Shown: positions 17,791-27,228, numbered from the stretch's first letter. The stretch: DNA of 64,000 nucleotides from Panacibacter ginsenosidivorans (GCF_007971225.1 NZ_CP042435.1:124001-188000); one strand, 5' to 3'. Numbers and translations are program-made. The notes: generated from the letters alone by a model not told the origin.

Positions 17791-20700
17791 ATGATGATGG
17801 TTTGTTTATTACTAGTTGCAGCAGTTGCTGCAAAAGCGCAGTACAACAATGAATGGATAGATTACAGTAAAACATACTATAAATTCAAGGTTGGTAAAAC
17901 AGGGTTGTATAGAATAAGTCAGCAAACACTTTCTAATAATTTATTGGGCAATACACCTGCAGAACAGTTTCAGTTATGGCGCAATGGTGTGCAGGTAGCT
18001 ATTTATACAAGTGTGCCAAGTGGTATAATTCCGGCGAATGGTTATATAGAATTCTGGGGAGAAAAAAATGACGGCAAACCAGATAAGGCATTGTATAAAA
18101 ACCCCGCCAATCAGCTAAGTGATGTGCTTAGTTTAGAAACGGATACTGCAGCCTATTTTCTTACTGTAAATAATGCAGGGAATAATTTACGTGTAACAGA
18201 TGCAGCCAATAATGTTGCGGGTAACATACTTTCACCGGAGCCATACTTGTTGTATGAATACCGATACGATTACCAGCAACGGCTTAACTGGGGCAAGGGT
18301 ATAAACTTTGGTGAATATGTGTATTCTTCAAGTTACGATGTCGGCGAGTTCTGGGCAAGCAATGATATATACCAGGCCACACCACTGCAATTGAATGCAG
18401 GTAATTTATTTGTTGAAACAACTGCTGGTATTGATCCTGTATTGAAGGTGAGTTTTGCAGGCAATTCTTCGAATGATAATAACGGTTCAGTTTATAGAAA
18501 TGTAAAAGCAGATATCAATAACAGTAATTTTATTGATCAACGATTGGTACAAATGAGTGCTGAAGTTTTACCTAATACTAAAACAATTCCACTCACACTG
18601 CTCAACACAACGAATAACAATTTTAGATTCTCAATTTATAACACCAATGAATTTGATAGGGTAGCAGTGGGATTTGTAAGTCTTACTTATCCAAGAAAAT
18701 TCAATTTTGGTGGTGCTTCCAATTTTGCATTTACAATGCCTGCAAAAGCGCAGGATAGTTATTTGGAGATTGACGCCAGTAGCTTTAGCAGTGGCGCAAC
18801 AACACCTTTTCTGTATGATCTTACCAATAATAAAAGATATACTGCAGTTGTATCAGGAGGCTTTATAAAATTTGTATTGCCCGCAACAATGACCGAAAGG
18901 AAATTGGTATTGGTAAGTGAAGATGCAGCCAATTTAAATACTGTAAGCAGTATGGTTGCCCGCAACTTTATTGATTATAGTATCAGCAATAACCAGGGAG
19001 ATTATCTTATAATTTCTAATAAGATATTACAGGTGGGTACGGATGCTTATAAAACTTATCGTTCTGGTTCAGCAGGCGGAGCTTACAATGCAAAAGTTTT
19101 TGATATAGATGAATTGGTTGACCAGTTTGCATTTGGTATAAAGAAAGACCCTTTATCTGTAAAGAATTTTTTGAAGTACGCAAGAAATAAATTTGCGGTC
19201 GCACCAAAATTTGCTTTCCTCATTGGCAAGGCTGTAACCTATAATGAATACAGGGAACATGAAACTTCTGTTTTTGCAGATCAGTTAAATCTTGTACCAA
19301 CATTTGGATGGCCCGCATCAGATGCTTTACTGGCGAGTAATGATCTTGATCCTATTCCTGCAACACCTATTGGAAGATTAGCTGTAATAAAATCAGAAGA
19401 AGTACAAATTTACCTGGATAAAATAAAAGAATACGAACATAAGCAACAAAGCGCTACGCAAACAGTTGATGAAAAATTGTGGATGAAAAATATGGTGCAT
19501 GTTGTTGGAGCAAATGACCCCAGCCTCGATGCTGCACTTACTGCAGATCAAAACAGGTACAGAGATACGATTAGAGGTCCTTTATATGGAGCAAGTGTTT
19601 TCAGCTTTAACCGCACGGCAACAGGTCTCGAAACACCCTATACAGAATCCCTGATGGAAAAGCAGTTCAATAATGGTCTTGCATTATTAAATTATTTTGG
19701 GCACTCTGCGGCTACATCCCTGGATTACAATCTAAACGATCCTAACCAATTTAATAACGCAGGAAAGTATCCCGTCTTCCTTGTAAATGGTTGTAATGCA
19801 GGAAACATTTATTCTTATGATACCAGCAGGTTTAGCTTAATAACTTCTTTATCAGAAAAATTTGTATTGGCCAAAGACCGCGGCAGTATTGGTTTTATAG
19901 CCAGCACGCATTTTGGCATAGAAAGTTATCTTGATATTTATAACCAGGGATTTTATTCTTCATTATCGTCTGTAAACGGTTACAATATGCCGGTTACAGT
20001 TAACATGAAAGATGCAGCAATAAAATTAGTGAACACAAATTTTGACTCCGTTACGCGTTATCAGCATGCAGAGCAGAATGCATTACACGGCGATCCTGCT
20101 TTAAAGATTAATGCTTTCGCAAAACCTGATTTTGCGGTAGAAGATTCCAAAGTAATTGTTGATCCGAGTTTTATTTCAGTAGCAGATAACAGTTTTAATA
20201 TAAAGGCATACTTCTATAATCTTGGCAAGGCAGAAGGAGATTTTGTTGCTATATCTGTAAAATGGCAACATCCTGATAACACTATTACAAGTTTAGTGGA
20301 CAAGCAAATTGTAGCAGTAAGATATATTGATTCTATTGCAATGACGGTTCCTATTGTTGCTTCAAGAGATGTCGGCAGTAATAAATTGCTCGTATCTATT
20401 GACGCGCCGGGTAAATATGACGAGTTAAGTGAAATGAATAATAATGTTACCAAAACATTTTTCATTTATGAAGATGAACTGAAACCTGTTTATCCATATA
20501 ATTTCAGTATTGTAAACAGGCAAAATATAAGACTGGTTGCGTCTACTGCAAACCCACTGAGTCCTGTTAAGCAATATAGCATGCAGATAGATACCACTGA
20601 ATTATTCGACTCTCCTTTAAAATATAGTGAGAATATAACTTCTGCTGGTGGCATACTGGAATTTAATCCTGGCATAGCATTCAGCGATAGTACGGTTTAT

Positions 20701-22914
20701 TACTGGCGTGTGGCGCCGGTGCCTTCAGATGGAAATTATATATGGAACACAAGCAGTTTTGTGTACCTGGCAAATAGCAGCTTTGGTTATAACCAATCAC
20801 ATTTGTACCAACATTTAAAATCTGGTGTTGAACGTATTTATATAGACAGTTTTAGTCGCAAGTGGAATTATAAACCTGATTCTTCTTCCCTAAAAATCAC
20901 TCATTCTATTTTTGGACAGGGTGCAAGTGGCACAACCAGCCCTGCTGATTATGCAATACAAATAAACGGGCAGACTATTACTGCGAGTGTTTGTTTGGGT
21001 CATTCAGTTGTATTCAATTTATTCGATCCAATTACATTAAAGCCTTACTATAACCAGGCTATTCCTTCTACCAATCCATCTGGTTCTTATGGTGGATTTA
21101 TGAATAGTAGCGCACTTACTTGTAATGCGCCTGGCGGTAAAACAGGAACAGAATATAATTTTGAATTTTCTTACCTTGACTCTACTGCTGGTAAACCTTT
21201 AGGAAGAAGATTAATGCGTGATTTTATGGATTGGATTCCGGACGGAGTAATAATAACGGCAAGATTAATTTTTGATGAACCTTTTGCAACACAACCGTTT
21301 GTCGATAGATGGATACATGATAGTGTGTATTACGGAAAAGGTAATACTGCTTATGACCGTTTAAAATCCGCCGGTTTTGCAGGATTTGATCAGTATACTT
21401 ATCCAAGAACATGGGTATTTGTGTACAAAAAGAAAACAGCTTCTTTTGAACCGGTTTGGAAATTATCCGAAGGCTTATCGGATCAGATCAATTTACAGCT
21501 TACAATAGAAACGCCTGATTCACTTGGCTATATTACATCTCCTTTGTTTGGCCCCGCTACTGCTTGGAAACAAGTAAAATGGAGGGGAAATACAGCCGAT
21601 GCAAAAGCAGGTGACCTTCCAATTGTTGATGTGATTGGTGTAAGCAATACAGGGATAGAGTCTGTTTTATATACGCTCAATATATCACAACAGGATTTTG
21701 ATATTTCTTCAGTAAATGTTGCAGCTTATCCTTATATAAGACTGAGGATGCGAAATGCAGATAGTATTAATCTTACACCATATCAATTAAGGTATTGGAG
21801 ATTATTATATGATCCTGTCCCGGAAGGAGCTTTAGCACCAAACTTACTCTACAACTTTAAAGACAGCTTAAATCTTGGTGAAAAGACTGACTTCCAGATG
21901 GCATTCAAAAATGTAGGTGACGTGTCTTTTACGGATAGTATAAAAGTGAACATGACAGTGTATGATGCTTCAAATGTTGCGCATCCCATTACTGCTCCGA
22001 AACTAAAAAAATTAAATGCAGGAGATACTGCCACGATAAGCTATCTAATTGACTCAAAGACTTTTAATGGAACAAATAACCTGTTCCTTGATGTTAATCC
22101 TGACAATGATCAACCAGAGCAATATCACTTCAATAATTTTCTTTATAAAAAGTTCCAGGTAAACACAGATAATTTCAAACCTGTTATGGATGTTACGTTT
22201 GATGGCATACACATTCTTAATAACGATATTGTTTCTGCACAACCACACGTGCTAATCAGTATAAAAGATGAATCAAAATTCCTCTTACTTGATGACACCA
22301 GTTTATGTAAAGTACAACTTCAATATCCAGACGGTAGTTTAAGAAGATTCTATTTCAATACAGACACATTAAGGTTTACTGCCGCCACAGCAACTTCATC
22401 TGATAATACAGCTAAGGTAGATTTTACGCCTTATTTACTGGATGATGGAACGTACCAACTGATCGTCCACGCTGAAGATAAAACCGGCAATGCCGCAGGC
22501 GGTACAGATTATACAGTTTCATTTATGGTTTATAATAAGCCTATGATCTCAAACATGTTCAACTATCCAAACCCTTTTACAACAAGTACCGCTTTTGTTT
22601 TTACGGTAACAGGTAGCCAGGTGCCGCAAAATATAAGAATACAGGTGCTTACCATTACTGGTAAGATCGTAAAAGAAATAACAAAAGAGGAATTGGGACC
22701 ACTGCATATTGGTCGCAACATCACCGAATACAAATGGGATGGTACCGACCAATATGGGCAGAAACTTGCAAATGGTGTGTACTTATACAGAGTAATTACA
22801 AACCTGAATGGTAATAAATTAGACAAGTTTCCTACATACGATTCAAATGGCAGTGAAGTAAATACTGATAAATATTTCAACAAAGGCTATGGTAAAATGT
22901 ATTTAATGAGGTAA
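17791..22914 (+). CDS. PorU-type C25 cysteine peptidase, T9SS sortase candidate
   Basis: A 1707-residue secreted protein. The start MMMVCLLLVAAVAAKAQ (17791, or 17794/17797) is chosen because it is a normal signal peptide; an in-frame ATG at 17599 runs through repeat DNA and gives no credible sequence. The gingipain (C25) domain covers about residues 400-760, with catalytic His in NYFGHSAATS (about 637) and Cys in VNGCNAGN (about 668). Long Ig-like regions follow, and the C-terminus (about 1600-1690) is a FlgD-like domain, NYPNPFTTSTAF..YKWDGTDQYGQKLANGVYLYRV. It is longer than the classical PorU (about 1150 residues) and is best matched to the PorU2 group. PorU cleaves sorting domains and attaches cargo to surface glycolipid. 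Confidence 0.85.
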   Translation: MMMVCLLLVAAVAAKAQYNNEWIDYSKTYYKFKVGKTGLYRISQQTLSNNLLGNTPAEQFQLWRNGVQVAIYTSVPSGIIPANGYIEFWGEKNDGKPDKALYKNPANQLSDVLSLETDTAAYFLTVNNAGNNLRVTDAANNVAGNILSPEPYLLYEYRYDYQQRLNWGKGINFGEYVYSSSYDVGEFWASNDIYQATPLQLNAGNLFVETTAGIDPVLKVSFAGNSSNDNNGSVYRNVKADINNSNFIDQRLVQMSAEVLPNTKTIPLTLLNTTNNNFRFSIYNTNEFDRVAVGFVSLTYPRKFNFGGASNFAFTMPAKAQDSYLEIDASSFSSGATTPFLYDLTNNKRYTAVVSGGFIKFVLPATMTERKLVLVSEDAANLNTVSSMVARNFIDYSISNNQGDYLIISNKILQVGTDAYKTYRSGSAGGAYNAKVFDIDELVDQFAFGIKKDPLSVKNFLKYARNKFAVAPKFAFLIGKAVTYNEYREHETSVFADQLNLVPTFGWPASDALLASNDLDPIPATPIGRLAVIKSEEVQIYLDKIKEYEHKQQSATQTVDEKLWMKNMVHVVGANDPSLDAALTADQNRYRDTIRGPLYGASVFSFNRTATGLETPYTESLMEKQFNNGLALLNYFGHSAATSLDYNLNDPNQFNNAGKYPVFLVNGCNAGNIYSYDTSRFSLITSLSEKFVLAKDRGSIGFIASTHFGIESYLDIYNQGFYSSLSSVNGYNMPVTVNMKDAAIKLVNTNFDSVTRYQHAEQNALHGDPALKINAFAKPDFAVEDSKVIVDPSFISVADNSFNIKAYFYNLGKAEGDFVAISVKWQHPDNTITSLVDKQIVAVRYIDSIAMTVPIVASRDVGSNKLLVSIDAPGKYDELSEMNNNVTKTFFIYEDELKPVYPYNFSIVNRQNIRLVASTANPLSPVKQYSMQIDTTELFDSPLKYSENITSAGGILEFNPGIAFSDSTVYYWRVAPVPSDGNYIWNTSSFVYLANSSFGYNQSHLYQHLKSGVERIYIDSFSRKWNYKPDSSSLKITHSIFGQGASGTTSPADYAIQINGQTITASVCLGHSVVFNLFDPITLKPYYNQAIPSTNPSGSYGGFMNSSALTCNAPGGKTGTEYNFEFSYLDSTAGKPLGRRLMRDFMDWIPDGVIITARLIFDEPFATQPFVDRWIHDSVYYGKGNTAYDRLKSAGFAGFDQYTYPRTWVFVYKKKTASFEPVWKLSEGLSDQINLQLTIETPDSLGYITSPLFGPATAWKQVKWRGNTADAKAGDLPIVDVIGVSNTGIESVLYTLNISQQDFDISSVNVAAYPYIRLRMRNADSINLTPYQLRYWRLLYDPVPEGALAPNLLYNFKDSLNLGEKTDFQMAFKNVGDVSFTDSIKVNMTVYDASNVAHPITAPKLKKLNAGDTATISYLIDSKTFNGTNNLFLDVNPDNDQPEQYHFNNFLYKKFQVNTDNFKPVMDVTFDGIHILNNDIVSAQPHVLISIKDESKFLLLDDTSLCKVQLQYPDGSLRRFYFNTDTLRFTAATATSSDNTAKVDFTPYLLDDGTYQLIVHAEDKTGNAAGGTDYTVSFMVYNKPMISNMFNYPNPFTTSTAFVFTVTGSQVPQNIRIQVLTITGKIVKEITKEELGPLHIGRNITEYKWDGTDQYGQKLANGVYLYRVITNLNGNKLDKFPTYDSNGSEVNTDKYFNKGYGKMYLMR

Positions 22915-22924
22915 TATTTGCAGC

Positions 22925-23302
22925 ATGAACCAGGTAGGCATCGGCACAAGAGTGATCAATTTTATAGCAGACACGTTGCTTGTCATTATTTTAAGTTTCA
23001 TTTTCAATAAAGTGTGGGATTTCTATGTTATTTATTGGGGATATCCTTATATCAATCCGCTGTTATCCTTTGGAGGAATGCTTTTTATCTATTATTTCAT
23101 TTTCGAATTGTTTTGGGCCAAAACGCCCGGCAAATGGCTTTCTTATACGAAAGTTGTAGATAAAAAAGGGCTTAAACCTGGTTTTATTCAAATATTTCTG
23201 CGTAGTATTGTCAGGCTAACAATCATAGACTGTTTTTTTATCCCATTTTTAAATAAACCGTTGCATGATTACGTTAGTAGTACGGAAGTGATAGAAGTAT
23301 AA
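22925..23302 (+). CDS. RDD family membrane protein
   Basis: A 125-residue protein with the RDD pattern: GTRVINFIADTLLVIIL at the N-terminus (Arg and two Asp-type positions), two or three membrane segments, and FWAKTPGKWLSYTKVVDKKG then FLRSIVRL. Function in the family is mostly unknown; some members act in ion exchange. It starts 10 bases after the PorU-type gene and is probably co-transcribed with it. Confidence 0.8.
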   Translation: MNQVGIGTRVINFIADTLLVIILSFIFNKVWDFYVIYWGYPYINPLLSFGGMLFIYYFIFELFWAKTPGKWLSYTKVVDKKGLKPGFIQIFLRSIVRLTIIDCFFIPFLNKPLHDYVSSTEVIEV

Positions 23303-23308
23303 TTTTTC

Positions 23309-23626
23309 TGTACCCGGCTATGAAATACAAATTGAGGCTTTCGTTGCGTCGCACTCTTGTACGATAAAACTTAAAGCAGCATATTTAAATCCAGCCAATA
23401 TCTTTGGAAAATTAATTGCTTAACATCTCCTTCCGAATCCAGTAAAAACACAGAACGTACCCAATATCCAATGAATTTAGTTCTGTTTTTATTCAAAACG
23501 TGTAAGCAGTATACCCCTGTTTAAACGATTTTAAAATCAAGGCTTTTTTGCCGCACAATGAACAGAAACCAGAAGTGTGCGACGCAACAGAAGTCAAAAA
23601 GAATTAATAAAGTTGGACACAAAAAC
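23309..23626. repeat. Dispersed repeat doublet (A left, A right), long core
   Basis: Perfect A core at 23343-23362 and a degraded inverted A core (CCAGAAGTGTGCGACGCAAC) at 23569-23588. The inner part is 206 bases, about twice the usual length. The left arm is GTACCCGGCT. Confidence 0.75.
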
Positions 23627-23656
23627 AAATAAAAATATAACAGTAAAAAAGATAAT

Positions 23657-23671
23657 TGATAACGATTATCA
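23657..23671. promoter_or_regulatory. Fur-box-like palindrome
   Basis: TGATAACGATTATCA matches the 7-1-7 Fur consensus TGATAATnATTATCA with one mismatch and is preceded by another GATAATTGAT. It ends 24 bases before the ATG of the NHL-repeat gene, a position where a repressor would block transcription. No known iron gene is adjacent. Confidence 0.4.
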
Positions 23672-23695
23672 TTCTGTTCCCTAAAACAATCTCTT

Positions 23696-25213
23696 ATGAA
23701 AACAAAATCTACACTATTTGTTGTTTCATTTATTTTATTGCTTTCCAAATTTTCTGCAAACGCACAATGTACTGTTACCATTACAGGCAAAAAAGAACTC
23801 GGTAGTCCGCTTAAGGCCAAAACAGGGGATTGTCATGTTGAAATGTTGACCTGGCAACTAAACGGGGAGACTGTTTATGTAGCCTATCAAACACAGTTTA
23901 GAAGAAAAGGAACTGTTGTCGCAGGAGGCAACGCATATGGTAGTGCAAGCAATCAGCTTGCAGCTCCAGGTGATGTATATGTAGATGATGCGGGCAATGT
24001 ATATGTTTTGGACGGCAATAATAATCGTGTGCAAAAATGGGCACCGGGAGCTACTGTGGGTGAAACTGTTGCAGGTGGTCATGGCCTTGGTTCAGCAGCA
24101 AATCAATTCTTTTTACCTCAAGGTTTTTTTGTAGATAAAATGGGAAATATTTACGTTGCAGATCTTTTTAATAATCGTGTACAAAAATGGGCTCTGGGGG
24201 CTACTACTGGCGAAACTGTTGCAGGTGGAAACGGCTATGGTTCTGGCGCAAACCAGTTGGCAAGCCCTAAGGATGTATTCGTAGATGCTGTTGGAAATGT
24301 TTTTGTAACAGATGCAGATAATAACCGAGTTCAAAGATGGGCACCAGGCGCTACGATGGGTGTAACAGTTGCAGGTGGCAATGGCTATGGCTCAAATGCT
24401 AACCAGTTAAAAAACCCATTCAGCCTCTTTGTTGATGAAACTGGCAGTGTTTATATATCAGATAGAACAAATAACCGTATACAAAAATGGGCGGCAGGTG
24501 CTTCCAGCGGTGTAACAGTTGCTGCTGGAACAAATGGAAGTGGAGAAGATAGCTCTCAGCTAAATGATCCCAGAGGTTTATTTGTTGATTCATATGGCAG
24601 GATGTATATATCAGATTATTTTAACAACCGCATACAGAAATGGGTTCCTGGTATGGAGTATGGTGTAACTATTGCCGGTGGGCGTGGAGTAGGCGAAACA
24701 CCGGGTAAATTGAATCATCCTTCAGGTGTTTATATGAGCGGAAACGGAGACTTGTATGTAACTGATGAAGGAAACAACCGTGTTGAAAAATATTCAGGGT
24801 TTAATTTTATAAAAGACAGGTTTATACCTACCGTAGCTGGTAAATATCGTGTTATTGCAGTATGTTCAAATGGCCTTATTGACACCAGTGCAGAAGTTGA
24901 AATTGGCATGGACCTCGCTTTGCAGGCAGTTCCATCAGTTGAAACAGCGGTTATAAAGAATGATAATGTGGTTACGATATTTCCTAACCCTGCTCTTGAA
25001 TACACGACTTTGAAATATACAACATCTAAACAGGGAAAGATAGTAGTGCAGATTACTGATATTTCCGGAAAAGTTGTTATTCGTAATGCATATACTTCTA
25101 TAAAAGGAGAAAATCAGTTAAAAATAGATGTAAGCAATCTTGCAAGAGGAAATTATATTGTGTGTATAATAAATGGGGATACATCACAAACAGCAAAATT
25201 GAACAAACTATAA
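23696..25213 (+). CDS. NHL-repeat secreted protein with T9SS sorting domain
   Basis: A 505-residue protein with a signal peptide (about 1-24). Six NHL-type beta-propeller blades of 50 residues each run from about residue 75 to 375; each has a variant of VAGGNGYGS-x-x-NQL and NVYVxDxxNNRVQKW. The period is clear in the DNA too (about 150 bp). The C-terminal part (about 420-505) is a type A T9SS sorting domain with IFPNPALEYTTLKY and LARGNYIVCI. NHL propellers bind proteins or ligands; the target is unknown. A Fur-box-like palindrome lies just upstream. Confidence 0.85.
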   Translation: MKTKSTLFVVSFILLLSKFSANAQCTVTITGKKELGSPLKAKTGDCHVEMLTWQLNGETVYVAYQTQFRRKGTVVAGGNAYGSASNQLAAPGDVYVDDAGNVYVLDGNNNRVQKWAPGATVGETVAGGHGLGSAANQFFLPQGFFVDKMGNIYVADLFNNRVQKWALGATTGETVAGGNGYGSGANQLASPKDVFVDAVGNVFVTDADNNRVQRWAPGATMGVTVAGGNGYGSNANQLKNPFSLFVDETGSVYISDRTNNRIQKWAAGASSGVTVAAGTNGSGEDSSQLNDPRGLFVDSYGRMYISDYFNNRIQKWVPGMEYGVTIAGGRGVGETPGKLNHPSGVYMSGNGDLYVTDEGNNRVEKYSGFNFIKDRFIPTVAGKYRVIAVCSNGLIDTSAEVEIGMDLALQAVPSVETAVIKNDNVVTIFPNPALEYTTLKYTTSKQGKIVVQITDISGKVVIRNAYTSIKGENQLKIDVSNLARGNYIVCIINGDTSQTAKLNKL

Positions 25214-25231
25214 ATAATAAATTGTCCTTGA

Positions 25232-25498
25232 TCAATAACCCGGCATAAGCAGGTTGCTATTTGCCGGGTTACTTTTTTCATATACTATCGAAATAGAATC
25301 CTGAGGTATAACCATATTCGTGATAATAGAAGAATCTTGTACTAATGCATTGCCACTATTAAAAGTATAACAGATTAATAGCTCACCATTATCTAACAGT
25401 TTTCTTTCAAAAATATATGCTTTAGTTTCTACAGAGTGGCTCGCATTGCAGGAAATGATAGCAAGAAAAAATACAGAGGGTAAGATTTTTTTGAACAT
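25232..25498 (-). CDS. Small lipoprotein, hypothetical
   Basis: An 88-residue protein starting MFKKILPSVFFLAIISC, a lipoprotein signal with the lipobox IISC. The ATG at 25498 is preferred because the longer form begins inside the hpf terminator. The mature part carries no domain I recognise. Its 3' end overlaps the terminator hairpin of the NHL-repeat gene. Confidence 0.6.
   Translation of the reverse strand: MFKKILPSVFFLAIISCNASHSVETKAYIFERKLLDNGELLICYTFNSGNALVQDSSIITNMVIPQDSISIVYEKSNPANSNLLMPGY
25236..25278 (+). terminator. Intrinsic terminator after NHL gene
   Basis: TAACCCGGCA pairs with TGCCGGGTTA across a 16-base loop, followed by CTTTTTT. It is embedded in the 3' end of the convergent small lipoprotein gene. 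Confidence 0.65.
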
Positions 25499-25511
25499 AA
25501 AAATAGTGCAC

Positions 25512-25543
25512 AAAAAAAGGGCCATGTTTTTAAACATAGCCCT
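25512..25543 (-). terminator. Intrinsic terminator after hpf
   Basis: On the minus strand, AAGGGCTATGTTT pairs with AAACATGGCCCTT and is followed by a run of seven T. It sits 10 bases after the hpf stop. Confidence 0.85.
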
Positions 25544-25552
25544 TGAATTTTT

Positions 25553-25852
25553 TTAGGCAGCTTGCTTTTGTTTTTTTCGCTTTATCTGTGTAACCAGGGA
25601 CTCAAGTGCACAATCGAAAGATTCTTCAAAAGATTTAGAGGAAGCCTTTACAAAAAAGTTTTGACGGGGTACATGCACTCTAATCTCAGCGATCTTGTCT
25701 TTAATCGTGTGAACCACATTATCAAGTTTTAAGAAAACGTCCACTTTTACTATTCTGTCATGGAACGTGTTAAGCTTTTCCAATTTTTTGTTTACATAGT
25801 CAACTAGCTTAACGTCTGCATCAAAATGAACAGATTGGATGTTTACATTCAT
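25553..25852 (-). CDS. hpf: Ribosome hibernation promoting factor, short form
   Basis: A 99-residue protein with the HPF/RaiA fold: IQSVHFDADVKLVDYVNKKLEKL, then VDVFLKLDN and KIAEIRVHVPRQNFFVKASSKSFEESFDCALESLVTQIKRKKQK. The length fits the short form without a dimerisation tail. It binds the small ribosomal subunit and stores ribosomes in stationary phase. It follows xerC in the conserved rpsU-xerC-hpf group but has a 176-base gap, so its own promoter is likely. Confidence 0.9.
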   Translation of the reverse strand: MNVNIQSVHFDADVKLVDYVNKKLEKLNTFHDRIVKVDVFLKLDNVVHTIKDKIAEIRVHVPRQNFFVKASSKSFEESFDCALESLVTQIKRKKQKQAA

Positions 25853-26028
25853 AGAAAATCGCTTTTAACGGTGAACAATAAATAAAGAACTTTTAGCATA
25901 GATTTTAGTCGATAGGATATCTTTTTATTTTCAAAATGAAGTTACCAAACTGCTATCATAAAATCAAATTTTCAGACAGTTTTTTGAGACATATACAAGT
26001 AAATTTCTGTTAAAAGAACTTAATAATT

Positions 26029-26952
26029 TTAAGCTTTGGGATGTGCCTTTTTGTGAATATCTTTTAGCTTCTCGATGGTATTATGTGTATAAACCTGGGT
26101 AGCAGCGAGACTTGAATGTCCAAGCAATTCTTTAACCGCATTTAGTTCTGCCCCATTATTCATGAGATGTGTGGCAAAAGTATGACGTAACACATGCGGA
26201 CTTTTCTTTTCGATTGTTATCTCATTCACTTCTTTCAGCATATTGTTTACCCTTGAATAAACATAGCGGCCATAAAGCGGTTTGCCTTTTTTATTTATAA
26301 GCAGTTCATCAACATTCTCAAGTCTTACAGACTTTTCATCCATATAAGATTGCAGCTCTTTTAATAATTCATTTGAGATCGGAATGATCCTTTCCTTATT
26401 TCCTTTACCAAGCACTTTTATTTGACCATAATAGACGTCGATATGTTTTTCCTTTAGTGTTATCAGTTCGCTTAAACGCATGCCGGTTTGATATAATAAT
26501 GAAAGGATCAGTTTGTCAGTTTTTCTTTCCCATTCGTTCTTTTTTATCACATGCTGCTTTCCCTTTTTTCCCCCCTCACTAAAAAGTTGTTTTGTTCCTT
26601 TTTCATCCACAAAGGAAGGCAACCTCTTACTGATCTTTGGCGATGTAATGGTTGTCATGGGTGTTTGTTGAACAACACCTGCTCTCATTAAAAAACGAAA
26701 CAACGATTTAAGTGTAGATATCTTTCGATTGATGGTTTTAGAATTATTTTTTTGCTCTTTTAACTGAGCCAGCCAGGATCTTACGATAAATGCAGTAATA
26801 TTTTCAGGATCAGCATTATTATACTGTTCTTGTAAATAATCAGAGAACTGCTTAAGATCGGTTGAATATGAGATGAGCGTGTGCTGCGAATATCTTTTTT
26901 CGAAGCGCAGATAATCAAGAAAAGCTTTTACCTGAGGATGAGTTAGTAGCAT
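26029..26952 (-). CDS. xerC: Tyrosine recombinase XerC/XerD-like
   Basis: A 307-residue integrase-family protein. The N-terminal SAM-like domain (about 1-95) contains FLDYLRFEKRYSQHTLISY. The catalytic domain has Arg in TGMRLSELITL, Lys in KVLGKGNKERIIPI, HVLRHTFATHL, LLGHSSLAATQ and nucleophile Tyr in VYTHNTIEKL. The place next to rpsU and hpf fits the housekeeping XerC or XerD that resolves chromosome dimers at dif. A mobile-element integrase is unlikely because no element genes are nearby. Its ATG lies directly after the T-run of the rpsU terminator. Confidence 0.85.
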   Translation of the reverse strand: MLLTHPQVKAFLDYLRFEKRYSQHTLISYSTDLKQFSDYLQEQYNNADPENITAFIVRSWLAQLKEQKNNSKTINRKISTLKSLFRFLMRAGVVQQTPMTTITSPKISKRLPSFVDEKGTKQLFSEGGKKGKQHVIKKNEWERKTDKLILSLLYQTGMRLSELITLKEKHIDVYYGQIKVLGKGNKERIIPISNELLKELQSYMDEKSVRLENVDELLINKKGKPLYGRYVYSRVNNMLKEVNEITIEKKSPHVLRHTFATHLMNNGAELNAVKELLGHSSLAATQVYTHNTIEKLKDIHKKAHPKA

Positions 26953-26990
26953 AAAAAACAGCCATAAAGGTAATGAACCTTATGGCTGTA
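26953..26990 (-). terminator. Terminator or attenuator between rpsU and xerC
   Basis: On the minus strand, ACAGCCATAAGGT pairs with ACCTTTATGGCTGT and is followed by TTTTTT. The xerC start codon ATG follows the T-run at once, so xerC depends on read-through or an internal promoter. Confidence 0.8.
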
Positions 26991-27012
26991 ATATTTTTAA
27001 AATGTAAATTGA

Positions 27013-27210
27013 TTAAGCTTCAATCTTTCCGCTAACTATCTTCTGCTTGTAGATAGCTTTCAAAACCTCACCGCGACGTTTAACAGAAGGCTTTGTAAAA
27101 CTCTGGCGCTCTCTTAACTGCAACAGAACTTTACTTTTCTCAAATTTCTTTTTGTACTTTTTGAGTGCTTTGTCAATGTTTTCGCAATCTTTTGAATCTA
27201 TTATTAGCAT
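27013..27210 (-). CDS. rpsU: 30S ribosomal protein bS21
   Basis: A 65-residue basic protein with the bS21 pattern: IDKALKKYKKKFEKSKVLLQLRERQSFTKPSVKRRGEVLKAIYKQK. It sits by the 3' end of 16S rRNA near the decoding platform. In Bacteroidota this protein helps hide the anti-Shine-Dalgarno sequence, and its own gene keeps a strong Shine-Dalgarno site; the site here at 27220-27228 is perfect. A terminator follows directly. Confidence 0.95.
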   Translation of the reverse strand: MLIIDSKDCENIDKALKKYKKKFEKSKVLLQLRERQSFTKPSVKRRGEVLKAIYKQKIVSGKIEA

Positions 27211-27219
27211 AACTTATAT

Positions 27220-27228
27220 ACCTCCTTA
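27220..27228 (-). promoter_or_regulatory. Perfect Shine-Dalgarno site of rpsU
   Basis: The minus strand reads TAAGGAGGT, nine bases complementary to the 16S 3' end, nine bases before the rpsU ATG. I saw no comparable site in front of any other gene in the window. This fits the bS21 autoregulation model known for Bacteroidota. Confidence 0.9.

Noticed and set aside
23521-23820. Minus-strand ORF of 99 codons
   Set aside because: It spans the long repeat doublet and the 5' end of the NHL gene on the opposite strand; no start signal or family pattern.
26029-26952. Tyrosine recombinase as a sign of an integrated element
   Set aside because: The rpsU-xerC-hpf neighbourhood is the housekeeping arrangement; no attachment-site duplication, tRNA or phage genes are nearby.
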